Shown: piece after piece, positions 55,914 to 64,000 of the stretch
How the letters are laid out: each line of letters opens with the position of its first letter
How positions within the stretch are numbered: the stretch's first letter is position 1
Assembly (NCBI GenBank): GCA_024742605.1
Contig: JANSYC010000005.1
Coordinates: 34,532-98,531, forward strand
DNA: 64,000 nucleotides
Direction: 5' to 3'
From: Alphaproteobacteria bacterium
GTDB lineage: Bacteria; Pseudomonadota; Alphaproteobacteria; Thalassobaculales; Thalassobaculaceae
Notes under the pieces: generated by a model
What the model was told of the DNA's origin: nothing
The model's input: only the letters and a program-made list of their open reading frames with translations
Databases searched by the model: none
Translations under genes and position numbers: made by a program

Positions 55914-56372
55914 TTATTTCAGCGTTTTCAGATAGGCGACGACATCCTCAATTTGCTGAGCGCTGAGGATCGTCTTGCCTTTGAATTTCTCGGCAACCCG
56001 GTTGAAGCCGCTGTCCCGGTAAAAGGCCGGCATGATGGTTTCCGGCGAAAGCGCTTGTTTGGAGTTCACCAGGATTGCGCGCAACTGCTCCTCCGACCAA
56101 CGCTCGGCCACACCGTCGAGCGGCGGGCCAACTTCGCCGTGATAGGGCTGGTCTACCGTGTCGCTGTTGGCATGGCAGGCGAGACAGTTCCCGAGCTTGC
56201 GCCCGACAAACCATTCCCGTCCCTTAGCCGGATCTCCGGCCACGCCGGTCAGGGATGTCGCAATGGCGCCGTCGACGATCTTGACATCGGCGGGAGCAAC
56301 CGCCTCGGCGCCGAGCACCTCGACGCCAAAAAACAGCGAAACCGCGCCCACGGTCATAGCGAGTTTCTTCAC
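55914..56372 (-). CDS. soxX: SoxX cytochrome c
   Basis: A 152-residue monoheme cytochrome with signal peptide (LAMTVGAVSLFFGVEVLG) and heme site CLACH near residue 62. The methionine ligand is expected in the loop ETIMPAFYR near 118. It transfers electrons from SoxA. GTG 56372 follows AAGGAGG and replaces a poorer upstream frame extension to 56414. Confidence 0.93.
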   Translation of the reverse strand: MKKLAMTVGAVSLFFGVEVLGAEAVAPADVKIVDGAIATSLTGVAGDPAKGREWFVGRKLGNCLACHANSDTVDQPYHGEVGPPLDGVAERWSEEQLRAILVNSKQALSPETIMPAFYRDSGFNRVAEKFKGKTILSAQQIEDVVAYLKTLK

Positions 56373-56510
56373 AGCGTTACCTCCTTTTTTGGCCCCTCTG
56401 GAGGGGGCTTTCACAAAAGGAGACCGGAAATTCGGATCAAACGCAACAACAAATTCGAAAGTGTGAATTTGTTGCGCCGCGGCATGACAACCTCAGATTC
56501 GCGTAACCGA

Positions 56511-57116
56511 CTAGTTAGCCTTGGTTTGTTCGATATACCGGCGTGCATGATATTTCTGAAAATGCTCGTCGCCCGCATATCCTTTTTCCCGAACCCAGCT
56601 GAACATGTTCAGGGTCGTCCACTTGCCGAATGCGCCCGGCATAACGGCAACCGCACCGGCACCCGCTGAGCCTTCTGGCGGCACATCTTCCGGCATGAAA
56701 AGAATGGTCGGCGTGAAAACCACCCCCCACCGTTTCGCCATGTCCTTTTCCGACATCGCCGTGGAATCAATGTCCGTCACCTCCTCGTCACCGAAGAGAT
56801 TGTACTGCACCACCACGAAATTCCTTTTGATGTAGTCAACGACTTCGGGATCGGAAAAGGGCCCCTCGTGCAGCTGTTTGCAGTATCCGCAGCCCCGCTG
56901 CTCAAAGATCATCGCCAGGCGTTTGCCCTGCGCCTTGGCCTCCGAAATATCCTCAGCCACATCCTTGAACGTTACGGTGAACCAGTCCTTCTTATGCAGG
57001 CCGTCTTCACCCACTTCGGCGAGCGCCGGCCCCGATATTCCTGGACCGAACAACGCCCCACCGATCACGGCAAACACAACCGCAGCCGCCCAAGTCACCA
57101 CACGCCGCTTCTTCAT
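56511..57116 (-). CDS. soxW: SoxW thioredoxin-like protein
   Basis: A 201-residue thioredoxin-fold protein with an N-terminal membrane signal (VVTWAAAVVFAVIGGALF). The active site is CGYC in FEQRGCGYCKQLHEG near residue 75, and the cis-Pro turn VVFTPTILF is near 133. SoxW is kept reduced by SoxV and is thought to recycle the SoxY/SoxZ thiols. The gene follows soxV by 10 bases. Confidence 0.93.
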   Translation of the reverse strand: MKKRRVVTWAAAVVFAVIGGALFGPGISGPALAEVGEDGLHKKDWFTVTFKDVAEDISEAKAQGKRLAMIFEQRGCGYCKQLHEGPFSDPEVVDYIKRNFVVVQYNLFGDEEVTDIDSTAMSEKDMAKRWGVVFTPTILFMPEDVPPEGSAGAGAVAVMPGAFGKWTTLNMFSWVREKGYAGDEHFQKYHARRYIEQTKAN

Positions 57117-57126
57117 GTCGATCTCC

Positions 57127-57894
57127 TCAGCCGATGGTTCCGAATGCGGGAAATGTATCCAGCATCCACTGTGCGATCAGGCCGACCGTGTTGGTTCCGA
57201 TCAGGAGGGCGAAGACTATCAACACGACTCCGATGACCTTTTCGATCGCGCCCATATAGGGGCGGATGGATTTCATCCAGCGCATGAACGGCCGGAAAAA
57301 AAGCCCCGCCACCACAAACGGAAGGGTCATTCCGACCCCGTAGAAAAATAAAAGCGTTGCACCGTCACCAGCGGATTGTTGGGCGCCAGCGGTGAACAGG
57401 ATTGCCGCCAGCACGGGCCCCACACAGGGCGTCCACCCGAACGCAAACGCGAGCCCAACCAGATAGGCCCCAAAGATCCCGGACGGCGCCGCCACGTCCA
57501 TCCGCGCCTGCCGGTACAGCATCGGAATCCGGACGATGCCAAGGAAATGCACCCCGAGTCCGCCGATGATGACGGCTGCGATGATGCGGAGTGTCTCGAA
57601 ATGCTCTCGCACCTGCTGGCCGACCCCGGACGCTCCGGCACCCAACGCGACGAACACCGTGATGATCCCGGCGGCGAAAAACAGCGACGACAGAAAGATC
57701 CGTTTACGGGCTGCCGCTTCGGAATCGCCCTGACGCGCCGTCCCATCGGCAGAGGGTTCGTTGACCGCCAGATCGTCCATCGAGACCCCCGCCATATAGC
57801 AGAGGTAAAACGGCACGATCGGCAGAATGCACGGAGTCAGGAAGGAGGCGAGGCCGGCCAAGAACGCGCCGCCCAGTCCGATATCGAAGCCCAT
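57127..57894 (-). CDS. soxV: SoxV, CcdA/DsbD-like thiol electron carrier
   Basis: A 255-residue membrane protein with six to seven helices. The conserved cysteines are in SFLTPCILPIVPFYLCYMAG near residue 20 and WTPCVGPVLAAILF near 165, which pass electrons from cytoplasmic thioredoxin to periplasmic SoxW. It heads the minus-strand sox series. The 190-base gap to soxS contains a putative SoxR operator. Confidence 0.93.
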   Translation of the reverse strand: MGFDIGLGGAFLAGLASFLTPCILPIVPFYLCYMAGVSMDDLAVNEPSADGTARQGDSEAAARKRIFLSSLFFAAGIITVFVALGAGASGVGQQVREHFETLRIIAAVIIGGLGVHFLGIVRIPMLYRQARMDVAAPSGIFGAYLVGLAFAFGWTPCVGPVLAAILFTAGAQQSAGDGATLLFFYGVGMTLPFVVAGLFFRPFMRWMKSIRPYMGAIEKVIGVVLIVFALLIGTNTVGLIAQWMLDTFPAFGTIG

Positions 57895-57945
57895 CAGCGT
57901 TTCCTCGTGCCGCCGCTTGGCGAAGCGGTTCGCTTGCGGCTTTCA

Positions 57946-57959
57946 TATTCTCACATTAT
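57946..57959. promoter_or_regulatory. putative SoxR operator between soxV and soxS
   Basis: ATATTCTCACATTA lies in an AT-rich patch of the divergent gap, flanked by CATA and TATG that form a weak dyad. It matches 11 of 14 positions of the site at 50034-50047. A divergent promoter region is where an ArsR-type SoxR would be expected to bind. Confidence 0.5.
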
Positions 57960-58084
57960 GATTTGTTTTTATGTTCTCCTGTCCGTCAGCTAGAGGCAAG
58001 ACCCTTTTGGAACGGCGCGCCGAAAGCCAGGCGGCACAGCCGCATGGCCAGAACGGCAGCTCTCTGCCATTGGAGCGTTGAACG

Positions 58085-58519
58085 ATGACGCTTTTGCAAA
58101 CGACCGTCTTCGGACTGCGGCAGCTGCGCATTGCGCTCATGCTTGGGGGATCCGCGCTTCTGACTGTGCTGCTGGCCGGCACTCCGACGGCTGCCGTGGC
58201 CGATGACGTGCTGTTGATGATGGAGCAGGCGGGCTGCCATTGGTGCGAAATCTGGAACGAGGAAATCGGCGTCGTCTACGGCCTCACCGAGGAAGGCAAA
58301 CGGGCGCCGCTTCGGCGGGTCGAGATGTCCGACCCCATGCCCAATGACGTCACGGTCCGCGGTCAAACCCACTTCACCCCGACCTTTATCCTGCTGCGGG
58401 ACGGCGCCGAAGTCGGACGGATCGAAGGTTATCCAGGCGAAGATTTCTTCTGGCCGATGCTCAATCAGCTCCTCAACACACCACCTCAACACCCGGGACG
58501 GGAGGCCCCAAAAGGATGA
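58085..58519 (+). CDS. soxS: SoxS thioredoxin-like protein
   Basis: A 144-residue periplasmic thioredoxin-like protein. Signal peptide (ALMLGGSALLTVLLAGTPTAAVA), redox motif CHWC in EQAGCHWCEIW near residue 50, and cis-Pro FTPTFILL near 99. SoxS homologues reactivate SoxY by reducing its blocked cysteine. It opens the plus-strand unit soxS, GlcG-like, soxR, soxT. The next gene overlaps its stop by four bases. Confidence 0.88.
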   Translation: MTLLQTTVFGLRQLRIALMLGGSALLTVLLAGTPTAAVADDVLLMMEQAGCHWCEIWNEEIGVVYGLTEEGKRAPLRRVEMSDPMPNDVTVRGQTHFTPTFILLRDGAEVGRIEGYPGEDFFWPMLNQLLNTPPQHPGREAPKG

Positions 58520-59037
58520 AACACATTCCCCGACTGTTGCGCGCTGCTCTGCTTGGCTTTGTCGTGATGACGGTCACGACGACCGGCGTGCGGGCGCAAA
58601 ATGCGGACGCGATTGTCGAATACCCGTCCCTGAAACCGGAAACCGCTCTGGAACTTGCGCAGGGGGCAATGACCCTCTGTCGCGAGGCCGGCTATCAGGT
58701 CGCGATCGTCGTGGTGGATAGGTTTGGTTTGGAGCTGGTTATGCTTCGCGATCAATTCGCCGGCGCGCACACCCCCGACACCGCCCGCCGGAAAGCATGG
58801 ACCGCCGTCAGTTTCCGCACCTCTACGTTGGATCTGGGGGATCTGGTCCAAACCTCGCCGGCCATGTCGCAATTGCCGGATATCACGAACGCGCTCGTTC
58901 TTGGTGGCGGTATTCCTGTGCGCGCTGCGGGTATCCTGGTCGGCGGGATCGGAATTTCGGGCGCGCCGGGTGCGGATCTGGACCACGAGTGTGCAGATAA
59001 AGCGGTCAAAGGCTTACAGGATTTTCTGGACTTCTAA
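58516..59037 (+). CDS. secreted GlcG/HbpS-family protein in the sox cluster
   Basis: A 173-residue protein with signal peptide (AALLGFVVMTVTTTGVRA). The domain from about 35 has the GlcG/HbpS pattern: ALELAQGAMTLCREAGYQVAIVVVDRFG, RRKAWTAVSF, and a glycine-rich end (LVLGGGIPVRAAGILVGGIGISGA). HbpS binds heme in Streptomyces and other GlcG proteins bind small ligands. Coupling to soxS by a four-base overlap suggests a periplasmic role with Sox, possibly heme or redox sensing; this is inference. Confidence 0.87.
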   Translation: MKHIPRLLRAALLGFVVMTVTTTGVRAQNADAIVEYPSLKPETALELAQGAMTLCREAGYQVAIVVVDRFGLELVMLRDQFAGAHTPDTARRKAWTAVSFRTSTLDLGDLVQTSPAMSQLPDITNALVLGGGIPVRAAGILVGGIGISGAPGADLDHECADKAVKGLQDFLDF

Positions 59038-59102
59038 CGAGGAAACCCGCACGAACGGGATGAACGTTTTGAGTCTGAGCAGAACCAGTGGAGCTACCGG
59101 CT

Positions 59103-59468
59103 ATGCCGTTGCCTTTGACAGATGATCAGGTCAGCGACGAAGACATCGAGGCGATGATCGATAACGCTCAGCGTGCGACCGATTTCCTCAAAGCGCTGGC
59201 CCATGAGGGGCGGTTGATGATCCTGTGCCGTTTGGTGACGGGGGAGAAATCGGTGACGGAGCTGGAGGAGTTGCTGTCATCGCGGCAGGCCGCCGTCTCG
59301 CAGCAACTGGCCCGACTTCGGCTTGAGGGGCTGGTCTCTGCTCGCCGCGAGGGTAAGGCGATCTACTACAGCCTGCGGGATCCGAACGCGGTCCGCATGT
59401 TGGAACTCCTCTACGACATGTTCTGCAAGGACTCCGAGGCCGAGACCGCCAACGGGACCCAAGTCTAA
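59103..59468 (+). CDS. soxR: SoxR/BigR-type ArsR-family repressor
   Basis: A 121-residue winged-helix repressor. ALAHEGRLMILCRLVTGEKSV near residue 30 holds the first conserved cysteine, ELEELLSSRQAAVSQQLARL is the recognition helix region, and YDMFCKDSE near 108 holds the second. A pair of distant cysteines is the sulfur-sensing dithiol of SoxR/BigR/SqrR, which form a polysulfide bridge on induction. ATG 59103 is chosen over an upstream GTG/ATG-less extension. It likely represses the divergent sox units. Confidence 0.92.
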   Translation: MPLPLTDDQVSDEDIEAMIDNAQRATDFLKALAHEGRLMILCRLVTGEKSVTELEELLSSRQAAVSQQLARLRLEGLVSARREGKAIYYSLRDPNAVRMLELLYDMFCKDSEAETANGTQV

Positions 59469-59510
59469 ACGCCTGTCGACAATTCGGCCGGCCTGGCTCA
59501 GGGTTCGCTC

Positions 59511-60572
59511 ATGTTTGATCTTCCGGAGAACGGCCTCGTCACCCTGATCGGGTTTGGTGGAGGTTTGGTCCTCGGGCTCGCCGCCCGAATGGCGCGGTTC
59601 TGTACACTTGGAGCCATTGAAGACGCACTCTACGGTGGCAGCCGGGATCGTATCCTGATGTGGCCGCTGGCCCTGGGTATTGCGGTCATCAGTACCTTCG
59701 CGCTCGATTGGGCGAGCGTCGTTCCCCTCGAGAATTCAGTCTATCTCAAATACAAGCTCAGCATTTCAGCCTCGATCTTCGGCGGGCTTATGTTCGGTCT
59801 CGGCATGGCCCTTGCCGGGAATTGCGGGTTCGGCGCCTTAGCACGTTTGGGCGGCGGCGACCTCAGATCGACGCTGATCATTCTGACAATCGGCATTGCC
59901 GCCTACATGACAGCAATCGGTCCGCTCGCACCGGTGCGGCTCTGGCTTTTCGCAAGAACCGATGCGCCGCCGGACGCGCCCTCGGGGATTGCGCATCATT
60001 TTGCCGATTTCACCGGGATCGACGCCATCTATTTGGCGCTTCCGATTGGCTTGGGGATGATCCTGATTGCCCTACGTGACCGACATTTCCTGGCAAACCG
60101 CAGTGCGATCTTCTGGTCGATTATGGTCGGTCTTGCGATCACATCCGGTTGGCTGGGCACCAGTTGGGCGGCGGCCCGGTCTTTCGACATCGTCCCTATC
60201 GAATCCCACACGTTTACGATGCCGCTCGGCGAGATCCTGATGGCGGGTATGACAGCCAATTCGATCGAAGGCAGTTTCTCGATCGGATCGGTCCTGGGGG
60301 TGCTGTGCGGCGCCTTTCTCGGGAGCCGTATCCGTCACCAGTTCCGGTGGGAAGCCTGCGACGATCCCGGCGAATTGCGGCGGCAGATTTTCGGAGGCTT
60401 CCTGATGGGGATCGGCGGTGTCATTGCCCTCGGCTGTTCGATCGGTCAGGGGATCTCGGCGTTTTCCGTCCTGGCGGTCAGCGCCCCGATCACTGCCGCG
60501 TCCATAGGTGTGGGAGCGGTTGTGGGACTGAAATATCTGGTCGAGGGCTGGGGCGTAGCCTTCCACCGCTGA
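59511..60572 (+). CDS. soxT: YeeE/YedE-family sulfur-compound transporter (SoxT-like)
   Basis: A 353-residue membrane protein with about nine helices and two copies of the YeeE/YedE core. The conserved cysteines are in ARMARFCTLGA near 31, ALAGNCGFGAL near 105 and ALGCSIGQGIS near 310, the pore cysteines that handle thiosulfate in YeeE. It follows soxR by 42 bases. Role: uptake of thiosulfate or another reduced sulfur anion. Confidence 0.9.
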   Translation: MFDLPENGLVTLIGFGGGLVLGLAARMARFCTLGAIEDALYGGSRDRILMWPLALGIAVISTFALDWASVVPLENSVYLKYKLSISASIFGGLMFGLGMALAGNCGFGALARLGGGDLRSTLIILTIGIAAYMTAIGPLAPVRLWLFARTDAPPDAPSGIAHHFADFTGIDAIYLALPIGLGMILIALRDRHFLANRSAIFWSIMVGLAITSGWLGTSWAAARSFDIVPIESHTFTMPLGEILMAGMTANSIEGSFSIGSVLGVLCGAFLGSRIRHQFRWEACDDPGELRRQIFGGFLMGIGGVIALGCSIGQGISAFSVLAVSAPITAASIGVGAVVGLKYLVEGWGVAFHR

Positions 60573-60854
60573 AACTGAAGTATCCGCGTCAGCGACGCGA
60601 CACGCCCTGATCAATGAATCACCCCTTCACCAGAACCGCCCCCCGGAACGCGCAAAACCCCGCTGGATTGGCAGGGCTGTTTGTGTACGGAGCCAGATAA
60701 CGCGTGGAGCGAAACCCCTTGTCGGAGCGGCAAGCTGATCCTGAGTCCGCAAAAACTTGTCGCCGGACAGACGGACGATTTCGCTGCATTTTAGTTCAAA
60801 TTTTTTAGTGATACGATGCCGCGATCTCTGAGGCAGCAATAGAAGTTAGGGTCT

Positions 60855-62600
60855 ATGGGGCAACCGCACCAGAATTTCGCGCATGAGCTTTGGCGCATTC
60901 CAACCCCAGCCACTCTGTCGATCGTTCTTGCATCCTTCTTGTCGAACACTTTGGCAACGGCGCTGCCGATTGCCATTCTGATAACCTACGACAGGGTCCT
61001 GCCGAACGCATCTGGCGACACGCTGGTGTTGATGGCGGTCGGGGTCGCCGGGGCCATCCTGATCGATGTGATCGCCAGAATTGCAAGAGGAGCTATCGTT
61101 GGGCATCGGGCCGCGCGATACGGGCACCGTGCCTATCTGGGAGGTATAAGCCAAACCCTCGCAGCAGATCCAAGAGTGTTCCAGGCAACATCCACGGCAA
61201 CGCATCTGGACCGATTGAGCGCGATCGACACGATCCGCGAGAGCCGAGGCGGGCACCTGCCCCAACTCATGGTCGATTTCCCGTTTTTCATCGTGTTCGT
61301 TGGACTCGTCTTCGCAATCGGCGGAGCGCTGGGCTGGCTCTTGCTCGGGTTTATCGCGGCAACCGGTGTCTGCGCGATTGCCGCCGGCCTATTCGTGCGC
61401 ACCCGAATGGAGGCCAGACAGGCCAATGCCTCCGCTCAAACGAACTTCCTGTTCGAGGTTCTGGGCGGCCTCTTGACGATCAAGTCCTATGCCATGGAAA
61501 CCTTGATGCAGCGTCGGTTCGAACGGGTGATGGAATCGAGCGCTGGCGCGACGACCGCTCTGGTAAGGCAGAGTATCTCGGCGCAGGCGGTGATTAACCT
61601 GATATCCCAAGGTGCTCAGATCTCGATCGTGGCCGCCGGAAGCCTTTTCGTCATGAAAGGCGAGATGACGATTGGCGGAATCGCCGCTTGCATGTTGCTG
61701 ACCGGCCGTGCGCTGCAGCCGCTGAACCGCGCGGCCATGCTGTGGAGCCAATACCAGTCCGTGCGTATTGCCAAGCAGCGGGTTGAGGAGCTGCGGTCCC
61801 TCCCCCTGATAAGTCCAATCGGTAGTTTGACCGGTGACGGTGAGATCGGCATCACGAAGGAGCGCCTCCTCGGCCAGATCACCCTCAAGAACGTCACTTT
61901 TTCCTACGATGGCACGCGTGACGTTCTGTCCAACCTGTCCCTGTCAATTGCACGAGGCGAGACAGTGCGTCTAACGTCAGATGGAAACTGGAGCGGGAAA
62001 TCCACGCTTTTGGCACTGATGGGGCGGGTGCTCGCTCCCGGATCCGGCGTCATTGAATTCGACGACATGGAAGCCGAAGCCTATGATGATGAATGGCTGC
62101 GGTCCCGGATCGCATACCTGACGCTCAATCCCGCACTGTTCAACGGCTCCATCATGCAGAACTTGATCGGGTTCAACCCGACGCCGGAGCGGATCCAGTC
62201 GGTTGAGGAAATTTCGGAGGAGTTGGGACTCACGGAAGTGGTCTCGAAACTGCCCAGGGGATTCAGGACCGAAATTCAGCTCGGAAACAGCGCCTCGCTG
62301 CCGGCCTCCATCCGGCAACAAATCCCAATTGTGCGCGCGCTGGCTCGAGATCCGGCGATCATCCTGATGGACGAGTGCAACGCCAACCTGGACCGCATCG
62401 CGGATGAAGCGTTTCGGGCGGCCCTGCGCAGCCGAAAATCATCGGCAACCATCGTCATGATCACGCCACGCCCGTCATTCCAGGCGCTTGCGGATCGGGA
62501 GATCCTGCTCGGCAGTATGCCGACCAGTTCGGACGGTCCAGTCGACCTCGATCTCCAAGCCAACACAGGCACTCCAGAGCTGAAGTTGGAGCGGCAATGA
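60855..62600 (+). CDS. ABC exporter subunit with degenerate ATPase domain (type I secretion type)
   Basis: A 581-residue half-transporter. The membrane domain (about 15-300) begins PIAILITYDRVLPNASGDTL, the LapB/RtxB-type T1SS wording, and no peptidase domain precedes it. The nucleotide domain (about 330-560) keeps the fold but has lost catalytic residues: Walker A is SDGNWSGKST (two of three glycines gone), the Q-loop glutamine is Leu in YLTLNPALF, the signature is ASLPASIRQQ instead of LSGGQ, and the switch histidine is replaced in MITPRPS. Walker B keeps ILMDE. Its stop overlaps the next exporter gene (ATGA). It likely forms a heterodimer in which only the partner hydrolyses ATP. Confidence 0.85.
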   Translation: MGQPHQNFAHELWRIPTPATLSIVLASFLSNTLATALPIAILITYDRVLPNASGDTLVLMAVGVAGAILIDVIARIARGAIVGHRAARYGHRAYLGGISQTLAADPRVFQATSTATHLDRLSAIDTIRESRGGHLPQLMVDFPFFIVFVGLVFAIGGALGWLLLGFIAATGVCAIAAGLFVRTRMEARQANASAQTNFLFEVLGGLLTIKSYAMETLMQRRFERVMESSAGATTALVRQSISAQAVINLISQGAQISIVAAGSLFVMKGEMTIGGIAACMLLTGRALQPLNRAAMLWSQYQSVRIAKQRVEELRSLPLISPIGSLTGDGEIGITKERLLGQITLKNVTFSYDGTRDVLSNLSLSIARGETVRLTSDGNWSGKSTLLALMGRVLAPGSGVIEFDDMEAEAYDDEWLRSRIAYLTLNPALFNGSIMQNLIGFNPTPERIQSVEEISEELGLTEVVSKLPRGFRTEIQLGNSASLPASIRQQIPIVRALARDPAIILMDECNANLDRIADEAFRAALRSRKSSATIVMITPRPSFQALADREILLGSMPTSSDGPVDLDLQANTGTPELKLERQ

Positions 62601-64000
62601 CATCGTTCGCATCATTGGACAGTCTCGCGGAAGCTCTGCGCGAGGACGAGATCGGGACATTCGAGCAGGCTTCCGACTTTGCCGCCTGTCTGATGCCATT
62701 GCTGACGGCCCTGGGATGGGTACGCGACGCCGATACCTTGCTGCGCGCTCTTCCGCATGTCGCTGAACGGATCGACTTGATCGATTTCCGAAACATCATG
62801 GCCGAGCTGGGTTATGTCAGTGAGCGCTCCAAGGGCAGTGCCGACGGAATCGATCCCCGTCTCCTCCCCGCTCTTTTCGTAGCGGATGATGGAACGCCTT
62901 TGGTCATCCTCTCTCATGAGGGAGACGAAGTTCTCGCCTACGACAGCCGCGACCGCAATCTTGCGCGGTTCCGCGCAAAGCACTTGAACGGCTATTTCTA
63001 TATTTTCGCGCTTCAAGAGGAGTCTCACACAACATCCCAGGATTCCTTCATAACCCGAACCATGCGTCGGTTCCGACGGGATGTCTGGCTGATCGGAATC
63101 GCCAGCGTCCTGAGTTCGGTCTTTGGACTGGTGGTTCCGGTCTTCGTTTTGGTCGTATACGACACGGTCATTCCAGCCGGATCGGCGAGCGGGCTGTACT
63201 GGCTGTTGCCCGGGCTGGGTCTGGCTTTGCTGGTGGATTTCTTCCTGCGGCAGATACGGGGTGCTGCGGTGGCCCAGATCGCAGGCCGTCTGGATTTTCT
63301 GATCTCAACGGAGGTCTTCCGGAAGATCCTGTCGCTTCCACCGACCGGGTCAGAAACGACTACGATCGGGGAGCAGATCTCTCGATTCCGCAGCTTTCAG
63401 AGTGTCCGCGACCTATTGAACTCACCAGCCGCAACACTGGTCCTGGAAACGCCGCTGATGGTCCTGGCGACAGTCGTGATCTGGGTTGTAGCCCCGCCCT
63501 TGGTCATGGTGGCAATCGGCGGGATGGCGATCACCGTTCTGATATCCCTGGCTCTGCTGCCAGCCATATCGCGGGCGGAAGCAGAGGCGGGGTCCGCGCG
63601 CGCGCAGCGTGATCAGTTGGCAACTGAGATCGTCGGCCAGCAGCGCAACATCCGGGCGACAGTTCTGGGACCGATCTTCATGGATCGGATTCGCCCGTTA
63701 TCGGCTCGGGCGGCGATGGAGCGTCTCAAGGCATCACAGCTTAACTTGACACTCCAGGCCATTCTGCAGGGCGTCTTGCTGCTGTCCGGTCTCGCAACCC
63801 TGTATTTTGGAGCCCAGGCTGTTATTGACCAGACGATCACCACCGGGGCGCTCGTGGCATCGATGGCGCTGGTCAGCCGAATTCTTCAACCTATCCAGTT
63901 GGGCTTGCAAAGCCTGCCTCGGATCACCCAGATGCAGGGAACGATCGATCGGATCGATCGCCTGATGCGGGCGAAATCCGAGGACAGCGCCCTCGACACC
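62597..64000 (+). CDS. type I secretion ABC exporter with C39-like domain, 3' end missing
   Basis: A 468-codon fragment running off the window. The first about 145 residues form a C39-peptidase-like domain without the catalytic cysteine (AELGYVSERSKGSADG; TPLVILSHEGDEVLAYDSRD), the CLD of HlyB/LapB exporters that binds unfolded RTX cargo. The membrane domain follows from about 165 (SVFGLVVPVFVLVVYDTVIP, with the YDxVIP motif), with helices up to the window end. The nucleotide domain is not visible. The ATG at 62597 overlaps the previous stop by four bases. Confidence 0.88.
   Translation, partial: MTSFASLDSLAEALREDEIGTFEQASDFAACLMPLLTALGWVRDADTLLRALPHVAERIDLIDFRNIMAELGYVSERSKGSADGIDPRLLPALFVADDGTPLVILSHEGDEVLAYDSRDRNLARFRAKHLNGYFYIFALQEESHTTSQDSFITRTMRRFRRDVWLIGIASVLSSVFGLVVPVFVLVVYDTVIPAGSASGLYWLLPGLGLALLVDFFLRQIRGAAVAQIAGRLDFLISTEVFRKILSLPPTGSETTTIGEQISRFRSFQSVRDLLNSPAATLVLETPLMVLATVVIWVVAPPLVMVAIGGMAITVLISLALLPAISRAEAEAGSARAQRDQLATEIVGQQRNIRATVLGPIFMDRIRPLSARAAMERLKASQLNLTLQAILQGVLLLSGLATLYFGAQAVIDQTITTGALVASMALVSRILQPIQLGLQSLPRITQMQGTIDRIDRLMRAKSEDSALDT

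Overview
The window is GC-rich, densely coding chromosomal DNA that reads as an alphaproteobacterium, most likely a Rhodospirillales-type marine or soil organism (inference). The pointers are the lptC-lptA-lptB-rpoN-hpf-ptsN block, an NrnC-type nanoRNase, an NDUFA9-like protein, the Hsp20/DUF1150 pair, promoters of the EcfG type (GGAAC-N16-CGTT), and a complete sox thiosulfate-oxidation locus.

Layout. 1-7.4 kb: end of an exporter-type ABC protein, an enolase-superfamily enzyme, the rhodanese/FtrA divergent pair, an FAD amine oxidase, a secreted trypsin-like protease, and a small heat-shock protein with DUF1150. 7.4-13.9 kb: ptsN, hpf, rpoN, lptB, lptA, lptC, nrnC (all minus strand) and a tRNA-Leu(CAG). 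14-24.5 kb: NDUFA9-like protein, aminopeptidase P, an MttB-family methyltransferase without pyrrolysine, the classic tesA / ybbA-ybbP divergent set, a small periplasmic protein and a TPR protein. 24.7-28.1 kb: a stress-response patch with an ECF sigma factor, a small soluble anti-sigma-like protein, two exact EcfG-type promoters, a DUF1328 membrane peptide, two ribbon-helix-helix paralogues and a Crp/Fnr regulator. 28.1-36.2 kb: a 1725-residue DUF4347/RTX secreted protein facing a TPR-glycosyltransferase, then a PilZ-like protein. 36.2-42.7 kb: a Cfa-type methyltransferase, a small hypothetical, an EEP nuclease, a phospholipase D-VTT fusion and a DUF3750 protein. 42.7-46.5 kb: an arsenic cluster (arsR, a threonine-dehydratase-like enzyme, aqpS, arsH) beside a BASS transporter.

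46.8-60.6 kb: the sox locus. On the minus strand soxV-W-X-Y-Z-A-B-C-D runs into a DsrE-like secreted protein, a membrane spermidine-synthase-like protein and a beta-lactamase-fold protein whose first metal motif is rewritten. On the plus strand stand soxS, a GlcG/HbpS-like protein, the ArsR-type repressor soxR and a YeeE/YedE transporter (soxT). Two closely related AT-rich sites, one in the soxV-soxS gap and one before the DsrE-like gene, look like SoxR operators.

60.8-64 kb: two overlapping ABC-exporter genes. The first has an intact membrane domain but a nucleotide-binding domain whose Walker A, Q-loop, signature and H-loop are all degraded. The second starts with a C39-like (non-catalytic) domain and runs off the window. 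Together they look like a heterodimeric type I secretion exporter; the RTX protein at 28-33 kb is a candidate cargo (inference).

The best leads are this asymmetric exporter, the stress patch with its miniature anti-sigma candidate, the beta-lactamase-fold protein with altered ligands at the tail of the sox operon, and the dehydratase embedded in an arsenic cluster that shows no reductase or efflux pump.
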